DNA of 37,368 bases from a virus, in IMG/VR virus record IMGVR_UViG_3300045131_001469, positions 1 through 37,368 of that record, one strand, 5' to 3'. Below are positions 1-7,340 of the stretch, piece after piece. The first letter of the stretch is position 1. Each line of letters opens with the position of its first letter. Made by a program: the position numbers and the translations under genes. Under the pieces are notes generated by a model. The model had not been told where the DNA came from and did no database searches. It worked only from the letters and a program-made list of their open reading frames with translations.

Positions 1-111
1 CCAGAAGCACCGGAACCTTCCAGAACCAGTCGCGGGGATAGGCTACCCCCAAAGCGCGGCGCCGGTCTTCAGTCCGGAGCACAATAATGTAAACCGGCTG
101 CCGGACAGACA

Positions 112-132
112 GAGCGAAATGTTTGAGACGGG
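112..132 (+). repeat. Left terminal inverted repeat
   Basis: GAGCGAAATG followed by a variable base, TTGAGA, a second variable base and GGG. It matches the reverse complement of 37321-37341 at 19 of 21 positions, and the match continues through a TGATT after a one-base shift. Placed near both ends of a MuA-type element, this is most simply a transposase end-binding site. The CGAAA core also resembles the CGAAA of Mu end sites. TGTAAACCGG at 88-97 lies further out and may mark the actual terminus. Confidence 0.65.
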
Positions 133-301
133 CTGATTTGGTTGGAGATGGTTGGAGACGGTTTGGCCAAGAGGCTCATTTGTAAGGGGATAGGCGGGGG
201 ATTCGCGGGCGCGGCGCGGATGGTTGGCGGATCATCCGCATAATTCCTGAAATGGGTGCCTTCCTGAAATTCAAGAAGGGTACATTTGTTCTGGTTGGAA
301 C
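133..301. other. Left-end non-coding region
   Basis: No convincing gene lies left of the portal gene. The stretch holds tandem GGTTGGAGAT / GGTTGGAGAC / GGTTTGG units at 140-166, a GC-rich run, and a short palindrome GCGGAT-C-ATCCGC at 227-239 just downstream of the minus-strand late operon. The palindrome could act as a weak terminator but lacks a T run. The tandem units could be further transposase-binding sites. Both roles are inference from position. Confidence 0.4.
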
Positions 302-1726
302 CTACAGGGCGCCCCTCATGAAGTCGTCAATCATGGATTGGATTTGGATCCGATCCATCGAGGGGAAGGCGGCACTCAGTGTGATGACTGCATTCTCCCT
401 GGATTGGCTTTCCAGGATGATCTTTGAGATGTTCGCATTGGGTGAGTTGAAAGGCGTTGGGGATTGTGATGCGGCCTTTCTCTGGAGACTGTACCCAGTG
501 TTTTCTGCCATCTGGGTAATGCCTGCATCTGACAATTCCATTCCAGCCAAAGCGAAAGACTGAAGAAGATTTCCCATTGCTTTGATGTCCTCATTGGACT
601 GACTCCCCCATACCAGTTTCGGGATGCGGCCGGGGAGGTTATTGATCTGGCAGAACTGGGTGACCAGCTGGTGGATCAAGGTGTCGCTCAACATCATCGC
701 ATCGAACTTCCGGATGTCGTCACGTACCGCGCCCTGAAGGGAGGATACGCCGGATCCCAAACCGGTCGGCTGGGCTTCCGCTGAAAGGGTTTGTCCAATG
801 ATGAGTTTCGACTTCTCCCGCTGGCAGATTGAAAGGAACTTATCATAGGCATCACCCGAGTCTGTCGATGAAACTTTCTGGATCTCAATCGACGTGTCGC
901 GGGAGCAGACAATGCCACCCAGGCGAGTCGCCAGGGAGAAGGCGCGTTCGAGGAGATTCTTTCCTTCATCATCAGCGAATTTTCCAACCAGGAACGGTGA
1001 GCCATAGCGGTCCAAAAACCGAGCCCACCACTCTCTGGACATCGCGGAGAGCAGCCACCAGAAGAGAATGGATCGCATAGGACCGCCCCAGTTTTCTGGA
1101 GCGGTAAGAAGATTTCCTTTGTGGATGATGTACCGGGATGGGTCTGGATCGTGCTTCGTTGACAGGATATATCCACTGACTGGATCCACGTCAAAAATTT
1201 GGAGTTTCCCAGTTGTCCAATCGAGTAGGTGATAAGGGACCGGGATAAGATTGGCAATGGCATAGCCGCGTTGGACGGGAGCATAGACCTTTTCGACAAT
1301 GGAAATCGGGTACAGGGATGAATCCATCATGTGAGAGCAAGCCATGCGGAAGGCCTTGCACCCTGAGATTGCCTCATTAACGGCTTCAGCGGTCTGCACG
1401 TCGGCCGGGTTTTTCTTATCGAAGGGAAGCACGGAAATTGTGTCGCCTAAAACCGCCAGCTTTCGCTTCGTCCATTCGGATTGAATATGCGAGTCCACAA
1501 TGATGACATCACGGTAGAGCGCAAAAAGATCACGCGTCTGACCTGCCTCGGCCTCCGATACGATTGAGATGATGCGGCCGGCGTCCATATTGAGCGCCAT
1601 CTGACAGGGTTCCATAAGGGCGGAAACAGTGCTGACGGGATGTGTGGGAATGTTGTTTTCCTTACCGCCCTTTTGAGTTCCTCGCCGATCGCGCAGGGTT
1701 TTATACATGTCTTTGAACCAGCCCAT
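302..1726 (-). CDS. Portal protein, Mu gp29-like (DUF935 family)
   Basis: This 474-residue protein matches the Mu gp29/DUF935 portal family in length, neighbours and general sequence character. The portal forms the dodecameric ring at the head vertex through which the terminase pumps DNA. The start is set by a strong GAGGAGGT site just before an ATG beginning MGWFKDMYKTL, while a longer in-frame extension reaches back into the nuclease gene. Typical features are the central tract around WWARFLDRYGSPFLVGKF and the later stretch SAEAQPTGLGSGVSSLQGAV. It is the last gene of the minus-strand packaging operon, 10 bases after the terminase nuclease gene. In Mu the portal is followed directly by F; here F lies 16 kb away on the other strand. 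Confidence 0.88.
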   Translation of the reverse strand: MGWFKDMYKTLRDRRGTQKGGKENNIPTHPVSTVSALMEPCQMALNMDAGRIISIVSEAEAGQTRDLFALYRDVIIVDSHIQSEWTKRKLAVLGDTISVLPFDKKNPADVQTAEAVNEAISGCKAFRMACSHMMDSSLYPISIVEKVYAPVQRGYAIANLIPVPYHLLDWTTGKLQIFDVDPVSGYILSTKHDPDPSRYIIHKGNLLTAPENWGGPMRSILFWWLLSAMSREWWARFLDRYGSPFLVGKFADDEGKNLLERAFSLATRLGGIVCSRDTSIEIQKVSSTDSGDAYDKFLSICQREKSKLIIGQTLSAEAQPTGLGSGVSSLQGAVRDDIRKFDAMMLSDTLIHQLVTQFCQINNLPGRIPKLVWGSQSNEDIKAMGNLLQSFALAGMELSDAGITQMAENTGYSLQRKAASQSPTPFNSPNANISKIILESQSRENAVITLSAAFPSMDRIQIQSMIDDFMRGAL

Positions 1727-1736
1727 AACAACCTCC

Positions 1737-2450
1737 TCAGGGCATTTGAAGCCCAATTCCCTTTTTTGAGTCCCGATTCGCGTCCGGACGTTTCCGGTTT
1801 TTCGCGGTGCCACTTGCGGTGGCGTATGTTCCCACCTGGGCGGCCGATGCCTGGACTGGTCCGCCCGGAATGATCAAGGCGTGAAGGCTCAACTTCACCG
1901 CATCGAAACAATCACCATGCCGACCTTCATCATCCACCTCAGCCTCGAATGTCCCCCGATCCCTGACGACCGAGCGGAAATCCTTTTGAACCCAGTTTTC
2001 CTTTGGGAGTGCGAGATATCCATCCTCGATGGTATTGACCATCAGATTCCCCAGGTACTGCTTAAAAATCATTCGTTCGCCCATGTACTCCGTTGCCTCT
2101 GAGGCGACGATCAGGTCGACCGGGATCCTGCCGGCAAAGGCGCTCCGCAAATCCACCGCGAAATACTTTTCAGAGGTCGCGTCAATGCAGAGCCTGCGCG
2201 GCCGGAACCCATGCGGGATCCCCTCCAGAACAAGATTCAAGATTGCCCTGGCAATGGACGGCTCTTTTGACTTCCACGACACCAGAAGCCTGACAAAATA
2301 GGTCATCCCCACTTCCTGGGTAACAGCCAAAACCGATGGGTTGCTCTTCTGTTTTGTCGTCGTGCCCACGTCGAGGCCCAATCCAATTCGCGGATAGTCC
2401 GGAGAGATATAGGATGGCCAGCCAGCCGGGAGTGCCTTGGATACCTTCAT
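1737..2450 (-). CDS. Large terminase, nuclease domain (split gp28-like)
   Basis: This 237-residue protein corresponds to the C-terminal RNase H-fold nuclease of a phage large terminase, which cuts DNA at the start and end of packaging. Visible motifs are an acidic strand GLGLDVGTTT (Asp near residue 27), a second acidic motif LCIDATSEKYFA, and a C-terminal HGDCFDAVKL motif whose Asp residues would complete the metal site. No Walker A motif is present. Its ATG overlaps the stop of the upstream ATPase gene as ATGA, so the two halves are probably translationally coupled and assemble together. An open extension upstream of the ATG only shadows the ATPase gene in another frame. Together the halves (237 + 306 residues) equal a normal single Mu gp28 in length. 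Confidence 0.85.
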   Translation of the reverse strand: MKVSKALPAGWPSYISPDYPRIGLGLDVGTTTKQKSNPSVLAVTQEVGMTYFVRLLVSWKSKEPSIARAILNLVLEGIPHGFRPRRLCIDATSEKYFAVDLRSAFAGRIPVDLIVASEATEYMGERMIFKQYLGNLMVNTIEDGYLALPKENWVQKDFRSVVRDRGTFEAEVDDEGRHGDCFDAVKLSLHALIIPGGPVQASAAQVGTYATASGTAKNRKRPDANRDSKKGIGLQMP

Positions 2451-3367
2451 GACTCCAATCCTTCCGTGAGATTGACGCCACAGCATACCCCGGCGCCGAG
2501 CTCCATTGCCCTGGCGATCGCGGCGGGACTCACCGCCGAGGTACCACCGATGATAAACTGCAGGGCGAAGTTCCGATCCCATGCCTGTTTGTCGCTGGCC
2601 TTCTTCCGGCTTTCCTCCGGGGAGACCGGGGCGCCTGTATCATCATCATAGAGCGTTACCCCTGCCGCCGTCCCGTCCCACACGTCAACCCGATGACACA
2701 GGATCCCGGATGCGGACCGGTACCAGTTTCCCCTAGGATTGAGTTTGAACTCCTGATCAGCCGGGGGAATGAACTGCTCATAGGTGTAGTGCTTGTCATC
2801 CGGGGGCGGCGTCGTCGCATACCGCAGGCTGTACTTCGGGTTTGACGACATGAAGGGCGACACCGCCTCCATCACGTCCCTGGCATTGGGCCACCGGCCG
2901 ACCTCATCCCCAATGATATGACCCGTCCAACCCACGGCCGTGTCCGGGTTTGGGGCGATCACTCGGGACCGCGAGCAGATCGTATTGGTGAACCAGATCT
3001 TGGTCTCAAGCTTTGAGTGCTCGAAAACGTCGCAAACATCATCAAAACTCAAGCCATCCACGGAGGTTGTCAGCTTCAGTCCGGCCTGATCAGCGGCTGA
3101 TCGCATCATATCGAGCAGCTTTGACCAGATCATGGCCTCTTTAAGGAGTACTTCGGATCCCAGCACAATCGATGCTGAGATAAACGAGACCAGGGCGCCG
3201 CGTTCCTCCATCATCCAGTCAAGGGCCTGGCAGGCCAGGAGATGACTTTTCCCGCGCTGTCTGCTCCATAGCAGGAATAGGCGGCGGACATCCTTCCGGA
3301 AGACTTCTTCCTGGTAAGGGCGAAGCTTGATGATTGGCTCTGTGGGTTTACGTGCCACTGAAATCAA
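2447..3367 (-). CDS. Large terminase, ATPase domain (split gp28-like)
   Basis: This is the N-terminal packaging-motor half of a gp28-type terminase. It has an adenine-binding-like segment RPYQEEVF near residue 16, a Walker A variant SRQRGKS at residues 35-41, and a Walker B strand HIIGDE at 150-155, followed by the typical coupling region rich in short polar motifs. The protein stops after 306 residues, where the nuclease would normally follow through a linker. The nuclease is instead encoded by the next, ATGA-overlapping gene. The start may be the TTG used here, or a GTG three codons later giving MARKPTEPI. The gene overlaps the upstream peptidase by 20 bases. A sequencing or assembly frameshift is possible, but the clean ATGA junction argues for a genuine split. 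Confidence 0.85.
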   Translation of the reverse strand: MISVARKPTEPIIKLRPYQEEVFRKDVRRLFLLWSRQRGKSHLLACQALDWMMEERGALVSFISASIVLGSEVLLKEAMIWSKLLDMMRSAADQAGLKLTTSVDGLSFDDVCDVFEHSKLETKIWFTNTICSRSRVIAPNPDTAVGWTGHIIGDEVGRWPNARDVMEAVSPFMSSNPKYSLRYATTPPPDDKHYTYEQFIPPADQEFKLNPRGNWYRSASGILCHRVDVWDGTAAGVTLYDDDTGAPVSPEESRKKASDKQAWDRNFALQFIIGGTSAVSPAAIARAMELGAGVCCGVNLTEGLES

Positions 3368-3947
3368 ACCATCCCTTCGAGTAGTCCAGGATCATCACGT
3401 CGGTATTGACGCGGCTCTTTAGATAGCGATAGGTATCGCTGGGGCTTCCGTATTCCAACTCCGTTGACTTCGGAATGAAGCCGTTCTTGATCAGCGCGTT
3501 GTTGCTGGTCTTACTGCAAATCACGCCATTTTCCCAGATGTCACCCAATTTCCGAAACACCCTGGCATCCAATCCCTTTAACGGGCGGCGGAGAAGGTAT
3601 CGATTGATCACACTATCCAACACCTGAAGAGGCAATTCGATATAGGAGTACCGCTCAAACTGGGAGGCTTCAAGCAGGTCGCACTGAACCATTGCCTTCA
3701 GACATTCACCCATGTACGGCGGCCGCACCCAGTGAAAGACGATCCACTCTGCTTTCCGCTCGGCTAAATCCGAAAAGACCTGGTTACATTCAACCTTCTC
3801 AATGCGGCCCGTCTGCGCAGAGGCCTCAATGATATAGTTCGAGTCATAAAATATCGCCTGGTGGGATGCAGATCCCGTCAACTTACAGGTCAAGCGATTG
3901 AAAAAGCTCGGTCCCCTGGTAAAAAGGACATCTCCGGTATTCGGCAT
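3348..3947 (-). CDS. Permuted papain-like (NlpC/P60, YiiX-type) hydrolase
   Basis: This 199-residue protein begins NTGDVLFTRG, as permuted papain-fold enzymes of the YiiX/YebB-like NlpC/P60 group typically do (a GD motif opening the first strand). A histidine in SASHQAIFY (residue 29) and a cysteine in NGVICSKTSNN (residue 144) would form the permuted catalytic pair. Such enzymes cleave peptide, amide or lipid-acyl bonds in cell envelopes. It sits between the gp27-type gene and the terminase ATPase, where Mu has no equivalent, so it could serve lysis, entry or head maturation. The chosen ATG lies one base after the upstream stop; another ATG five codons earlier is possible. No signal peptide is visible, so export would need a holin or virion delivery. 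Confidence 0.65.
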   Translation of the reverse strand: MPNTGDVLFTRGPSFFNRLTCKLTGSASHQAIFYDSNYIIEASAQTGRIEKVECNQVFSDLAERKAEWIVFHWVRPPYMGECLKAMVQCDLLEASQFERYSYIELPLQVLDSVINRYLLRRPLKGLDARVFRKLGDIWENGVICSKTSNNALIKNGFIPKSTELEYGSPSDTYRYLKSRVNTDVMILDYSKGWFDFSGT

Positions 3948-3948
3948 A

Positions 3949-4599
3949 TTAGACGGGTGCATGGGTGATCTCCCCGAACATAAGCTGGCGGATCTGGTCA
4001 ATCTTCGAATCCTTATCCGTCTTCGAGTTGATGATCTCCTCTGCCTTCTTGTTTCCATACCATTTCAGGAAGAGTTCAGAGGTCTGCCGTTCAAACTTCT
4101 GGTGCTCCAGGGCCAGCGCGTCCCGCTGAACCTCAAGCCGCCCCTGATCTGTCCTGGCGCGGGTCTTATCTGCCTCGCTTTTATTAAGCTTCGCGAGGGT
4201 TTCCGACATAGCCAGGAGATCCTCACCATCCGCCAATTCAAGGGCCTCCATGATCTTGCCGGCAGCGATCGAGACGGCGGGCGAATTGACGTCGCCCCCG
4301 GCCGCATCAGCCAGGCGCATGGAGAACTCCGCCATGGCTTTGATCCGGTCAACCTTATCCTGTTCGGAAAGCCATGTTACATAGGCCCGCGCCCGGTATT
4401 CGCTGAGGTTCTGCGCGGAGATCGCCGAGGCTGTCTGCTTCGCCCCTCCGAACCGGGCATCCTTGAGCGCCGCCTTCACTTCCGGAAGGCCATTCAGCCA
4501 GGGCAGGATCTCCACATCCGCCTCTCCATCCCGCATCCGGGCGTTAAGCTGCTGACGGATCGCGAACGGGAGTCTGCCTATTTTACCTTTTGCGCTCAT
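3949..4599 (-). CDS. Mu gp27-like protein (DUF3486), probable small terminase
   Basis: The 216-residue product begins with a basic segment (KGKIGRLPFAIRQQLNARM) and a following ILPWLN-type helix. These are the hallmark of the FluMu gp27/DUF3486 family, in which the N-terminus forms a helix-turn-helix-like DNA-binding unit. The C-terminal half, from about residue 140, is strongly charged and helical (LNKSEADKTRARTDQGRLEV), consistent with a coiled coil for oligomerisation. In Mu relatives this protein directly precedes the large terminase and is thought to recognise the packaging site. Here only the permuted papain-like gene intervenes. The ATG is immediately adjacent to the upstream stop codon. 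Confidence 0.78.
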   Translation of the reverse strand: MSAKGKIGRLPFAIRQQLNARMRDGEADVEILPWLNGLPEVKAALKDARFGGAKQTASAISAQNLSEYRARAYVTWLSEQDKVDRIKAMAEFSMRLADAAGGDVNSPAVSIAAGKIMEALELADGEDLLAMSETLAKLNKSEADKTRARTDQGRLEVQRDALALEHQKFERQTSELFLKWYGNKKAEEIINSKTDKDSKIDQIRQLMFGEITHAPV

Positions 4600-5367
4600 T
4601 TAGAACCTTATCTGCTGTTGATCGCCTGGTGTGCTGATCAAACCAGCCTTCCATCCCTCATGATCCAACAGTCTGGCGAAGCCGCCTGGGATCGATATCG
4701 TATGTGGACAATCCAGTGAGGTATCTGCCGACATCTCTTCCTCAATGAGGTAGATGCCATTCCAGGCATAATATTGACCCCATGAATTTTGATCGGCGTA
4801 GAACTTCATTCCGTTCTGGATAAACCGGCCGACTCGGCAGGTACAATGCCCCCCACCGCGTGCGCTCTCCTTATAGACGTTATCCAGGCAGCCGTTTACA
4901 GGACTAGGACTGAACCAGCCGGCATAGATCGCATGCCCCACAACCAGAGGCGTTTCAAGTAAGGCCTCGCCCTGGGAAACCCAATCCCTTCCAATCTCCA
5001 CCAGCATGGAATCCTTTGGGATCCAGCCCAATGCCTTTATGGCCTCAAATCCCTGAGGAATCAGCAATCCACCTGCGAGGCATCCATTATTGAACATCTG
5101 TTTCGCCTTCCACCAGATCCGGTATCCATCCAACTGGTACCCGTTGGGAATAGCGCCATGCCCAATGTAATGCCGCAATATGATTTCCAGCCAATTTGCC
5201 CAACCATGACCCACACAGTCATCCGTCGTCTGGCTATACGTTGGGATACAGTCATGAATCCAATTATTAAGGGGCACATCAGGCCGTTCCGAAAGAATCT
5301 CACGTCCCGCGCCAAGACGCGGAGAACGCAGACATCCATTCCAATATGCGGGATCTCGATTGATCAT
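4600..5367 (-). CDS. Papain-like (C1-type) cysteine peptidase
   Basis: This 255-residue protein shows the papain triad in normal order: a nucleophile region QTTDDCVGHGWANW (Cys51), a histidine in GGGHCTCRVG (His174) and an asparagine in the diagnostic ADQNSWG motif (Asn194, followed by the usual Ser-Trp-Gly). C1-type peptidases occur in phages mostly as cargo or virion-associated enzymes. Here the gene sits in the lysis/packaging block downstream of a putative holin and a small lipoprotein, where an endolysin is expected, and no muramidase or amidase is seen elsewhere. I infer a possible lytic or entry role, but proteolytic maturation of virion proteins is equally open. No signal peptide or propeptide is obvious. 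The start ATG directly follows the preceding gene's stop. Confidence 0.72.
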   Translation of the reverse strand: MINRDPAYWNGCLRSPRLGAGREILSERPDVPLNNWIHDCIPTYSQTTDDCVGHGWANWLEIILRHYIGHGAIPNGYQLDGYRIWWKAKQMFNNGCLAGGLLIPQGFEAIKALGWIPKDSMLVEIGRDWVSQGEALLETPLVVGHAIYAGWFSPSPVNGCLDNVYKESARGGGHCTCRVGRFIQNGMKFYADQNSWGQYYAWNGIYLIEEEMSADTSLDCPHTISIPGGFARLLDHEGWKAGLISTPGDQQQIRF

Positions 5368-5538
5368 TTACCACCTCGGGGGATTGACGGGCACGCCATT
5401 GGTTTCCATCAGCGGCCCATGATAAGGATAATGTTCCGGTCCGCCCTTTGGCGCCGTGGCCAATAACGCACAGCCAACGGCACCCCAGAGGATGCAGCCC
5501 AGAAGCGAAGCGCTGATGACCTGATAAAGAGGTTTCAT
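5368..5538 (-). CDS. Small lipoprotein, possible spanin-like lysis protein
   Basis: A short 56-residue gene. The product starts MKPLYQVISASLLGC, continues through a hydrophobic stretch, and has a lipobox-like LWGAVGC ending at Cys23. After that comes a short, proline-rich tail (GGPEHYPYHGPLMETN, then VNPPRW). The size and Pro-rich mature part resemble outer-membrane spanin subunits (Rz1 type), and its place between a putative holin and a peptidase fits a lysis cassette, but no inner-membrane partner is identified. The last codons include GAGGTGG, which forms the ribosome-binding site of the downstream papain-like gene, whose ATG follows at once. Confidence 0.6.
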   Translation of the reverse strand: MKPLYQVISASLLGCILWGAVGCALLATAPKGGPEHYPYHGPLMETNGVPVNPPRW

Positions 5539-5547
5539 TGGACAGCC

Positions 5548-6126
5548 TTATTCCGCGCCCGTCGACGTGGTCGTGGTTCTGGTTGCCGGACTGGAGTCAC
5601 CGGTTGTCACGATATTCCCATTTCCGGTAATAGTGACACCGCCGCCCTTGTCGCTCCCGTCTTGTGATTTATTCAGCATGTAGGCTGCTCCCAGGGTCGT
5701 GATAATGTCGAGCCCTGTCGCTCCGGCCATCATTCCAGGCTGATCCTTCCAGGCCGAAAAATACCCCGTGTTTATGCCCAGCAAATCAACTCCAAGCGCG
5801 ACCCCTCCATTCCCAAGAGCCTGCGCCTGAATGACCTTTGCCTTGGTCTGGACAACACTGTCGTGGGATGACACCGCTAGAATCGAGGCGCACCCCGAGG
5901 ACAGCAGCAACGCCCCTCCCATAAGAAAAGCCATCAACATGCCGGTCACCGACGGCAGGGCAATCTTCCGCTTTTCAATCACGCTCCAGATCGCCGCAAC
6001 CAAAACCATGATCGCCCCCGACACTTGAGCCCAATCGCTTTCATTGGCCACACCTGACCCGCCCAACATACCGCCCATACCCGCCAACACCGCCCGCAAT
6101 ACACCCATAACCTGATTCTGTTTCAT
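5548..6126 (-). CDS. Putative holin-like membrane protein
   Basis: The 192-residue product starts MKQNQVMGVLRAVLAGMGG and contains a short predicted helix, then a transmembrane stretch (VSGAIMVLVAAIWSVIEKRK, near residues 35-54). The pattern, ending in the charged WSVIEKRK turn, is characteristic of small phage holin candidates that follow a GG-rich N-terminus. A second hydrophobic stretch ends in LLLSSGCASILAV, which looks like an internal lipobox around Cys79. The C-terminal half is Gly/Thr/Ser-rich and polar. It could be a holin fused to a second domain. A good AGAGGATC ribosome site precedes the ATG. The holin assignment rests on topology, N-terminal similarity and position. Confidence 0.5.
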   Translation of the reverse strand: MKQNQVMGVLRAVLAGMGGMLGGSGVANESDWAQVSGAIMVLVAAIWSVIEKRKIALPSVTGMLMAFLMGGALLLSSGCASILAVSSHDSVVQTKAKVIQAQALGNGGVALGVDLLGINTGYFSAWKDQPGMMAGATGLDIITTLGAAYMLNKSQDGSDKGGGVTITGNGNIVTTGDSSPATRTTTTSTGAE

Positions 6127-6143
6127 GATCCTCTATCCTTTCC

Positions 6144-6425
6144 TTATTGGTTCAAACGCTCGTTTTCGATAATGCCCTTCGCCGTGATCTTGCTGTACCG
6201 GCTCGCTCCCAGCTCATCCAAGACATCATCCACCAGGCCAAGGCCCTTGAGGATCAGGAGCGACTGCTCGATATCCTCGGCATCAAATTCAAAATCAACC
6301 ATTCCCCGCCTGGTCATCAGGGAAACGATCTGCATCGGAACGAACGCCAGGCGAAATCGTTCCGCCAGAAACTTCAACAGGGCTTTCCGAAGCATTTCCC
6401 GATCGATTTGCTCTTTCACTCTCAC
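6144..6425 (-). CDS. Small winged-helix-like phage protein
   Basis: A 93-residue protein of unknown function. The start is taken as GTG because it overlaps the upstream stop as GTGA, the coupling pattern used throughout the element. A longer reading frame upstream only shadows the neighbour. The predicted layout is a helix (EQIDREMLRKALLKFLAERF), then SLMTRRGMVDFEFDAEDIEQSL, a helix LLILKGLGLVDDVLDELG and a final strand-like RYSKITAKGIIENE. This resembles a small winged helix whose tail reads like a regulatory wing. It may be equivalent to one of the small proteins that precede the terminase in Mu-like phages. Confidence 0.55.
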   Translation of the reverse strand: MRVKEQIDREMLRKALLKFLAERFRLAFVPMQIVSLMTRRGMVDFEFDAEDIEQSLLILKGLGLVDDVLDELGASRYSKITAKGIIENERLNQ

Positions 6426-6754
6426 GTTGCACCAGGCTTTCTGCCCCCGCACAAATAGGGGCACATGCTCAACATTGTTTCCAGGCGACCAATCACACGT
6501 TCCAGATCCTTGAAACACTTATCACCGGACCGAAGTTGCTGATTAATTTCAGAGCGCGTCTTTTCCAGTTCGAGCTTGAGATCATGAAGATCACTCTTCG
6601 TGGCGAAATCCTTCAGAATCTGCTCAGACAGTGGCGGTTCCCGACGATAGGCCTTCAGCATTGCGAATACTGACGCCCCGAGCGCGGCCAGTGATGCAAT
6701 ATTGGAAATGAGATTGTACTGAAAGATCGCGCTCTCTGTGGTTGTAGGATCCAT
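6422..6754 (-). CDS. Membrane-anchored coiled-coil protein
   Basis: First gene of the leftward packaging/lysis operon. From the ATG preceded by AAAAGGG, the product is 110 residues. It has a polar N-terminus (MDPTTTESAIFQYNL), one transmembrane helix (ISNIASLAALGASVFAMLKA) and a long amphipathic helix rich in Asp/Glu/Lys (TKSDLHDLKLELEKTRSEI and onward), and it ends with a CPYLCGG cysteine pair. This topology, membrane anchor plus periplasmic or cytoplasmic coiled coil, is like DUF2730-type proteins of Mu relatives and also like inner-membrane spanins. The function is not established. The upstream in-frame extension has no ribosome site. Confidence 0.6.
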   Translation of the reverse strand: MDPTTTESAIFQYNLISNIASLAALGASVFAMLKAYRREPPLSEQILKDFATKSDLHDLKLELEKTRSEINQQLRSGDKCFKDLERVIGRLETMLSMCPYLCGGRKPGAT

Positions 6755-6907
6755 GATTACCCTTTTCGATGTGGATTCATTTGTGCGCACCATAGCGGAA
6801 GCCATTGCACCCTTCTAATCGGCGTGGAAGAACTGAAACCAACCCCCTGTTTTCAAAACTTCCACGGGAACAAGACGGGCGCCAGGCAATGTGGGAATCT
6901 CACTCCC
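6755..6907. promoter_or_regulatory. Divergent control region, packaging block versus accessory genes
   Basis: This is the only stretch between the leftward packaging/lysis genes and the rightward accessory genes, so promoters for both should lie here or just inside the genes. I could not pick convincing -35/-10 hexamers. Late genes of Mu relatives use activator-dependent promoters, which often lack a -35 box. Confidence 0.35.
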
Positions 6908-7288
6908 ATGCCAACGATGAATTTCAAAAAGACTTTTGTGGAGCCCATCCTTGATGGAACAAAGGCCCATACAATTCGCTTTTCGAAGCGGCCCGTAAAA
7001 AAAGGGCAGCTGCTCTATTGTCAAACTGGATCCCGGTTCAAACCTTCCCGATTCGCAGTTCTCCCGGCCATGCGCGTGCGGGTAGTGACCCTCTCGCGAG
7101 AAACAGTTTCAGTCTGGAATGAGGATGGCCGGGGGTTCACCGTTCCGCCACTGGATAAATTTGCCCGCGCTGACGGCTTCCAGAACTGGGGAGCTCTCCG
7201 TGCATGGTTCGATTCTCTCTACGGTTCTGATCGCGACGTCATGGAGGGACAATTGGTTCAGTGGGCAATCGCTGAATGGGAGAAGTGA
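6908..7288 (+). CDS. ASCH/PUA-like domain protein
   Basis: The product opens MNFKKTFVEPILDGTKAHT, followed by IRFSKR, KKGQLLYCQTGSR and a later RVRVVTLSRE strand. This is the pattern of ASCH domains (PUA-fold, predicted RNA- or modified-nucleotide-binding). The KKGQ turn and the basic first helix are typical. The C-terminal half ends with a Trp-rich helix (LDKFARADGFQNWGALRAWF). Start choice is uncertain: ATG at 6908 or 6917 both directly precede the domain, and an upstream ATG at 6824 gives 28 extra residues that look non-conserved. In phages such proteins are accessory cargo, possibly influencing translation or countering host defences; that role is inference. Confidence 0.68.
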   Translation: MPTMNFKKTFVEPILDGTKAHTIRFSKRPVKKGQLLYCQTGSRFKPSRFAVLPAMRVRVVTLSRETVSVWNEDGRGFTVPPLDKFARADGFQNWGALRAWFDSLYGSDRDVMEGQLVQWAIAEWEK

Positions 7289-7340
7289 AGGCCGGGAAAG
7301 ACTTGTAGTTCTGAAATCTTAATAAAGAGCAAGGAGGCTC

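Noticed and set aside
1-178. Minus-strand open frame through the left edge (reads VAYPRDWFWKVPVLL), possibly a host gene cut by insertion
   Set aside because: No start codon, it crosses the putative end repeat, and no family is recognisable. It would also stay open if the two window ends were joined, but this is short enough to be chance.
176-180. TCATT at 176-180 and 37331-37335 as a 5-bp target duplication
   Set aside because: The right copy lies inside the terminal inverted repeat and the implied right end does not finish in CA; five bases match easily by chance.
6824-6907. Longer N-terminus for the ASCH protein
   Set aside because: The extra residues lie in the divergent control region and do not resemble the domain.
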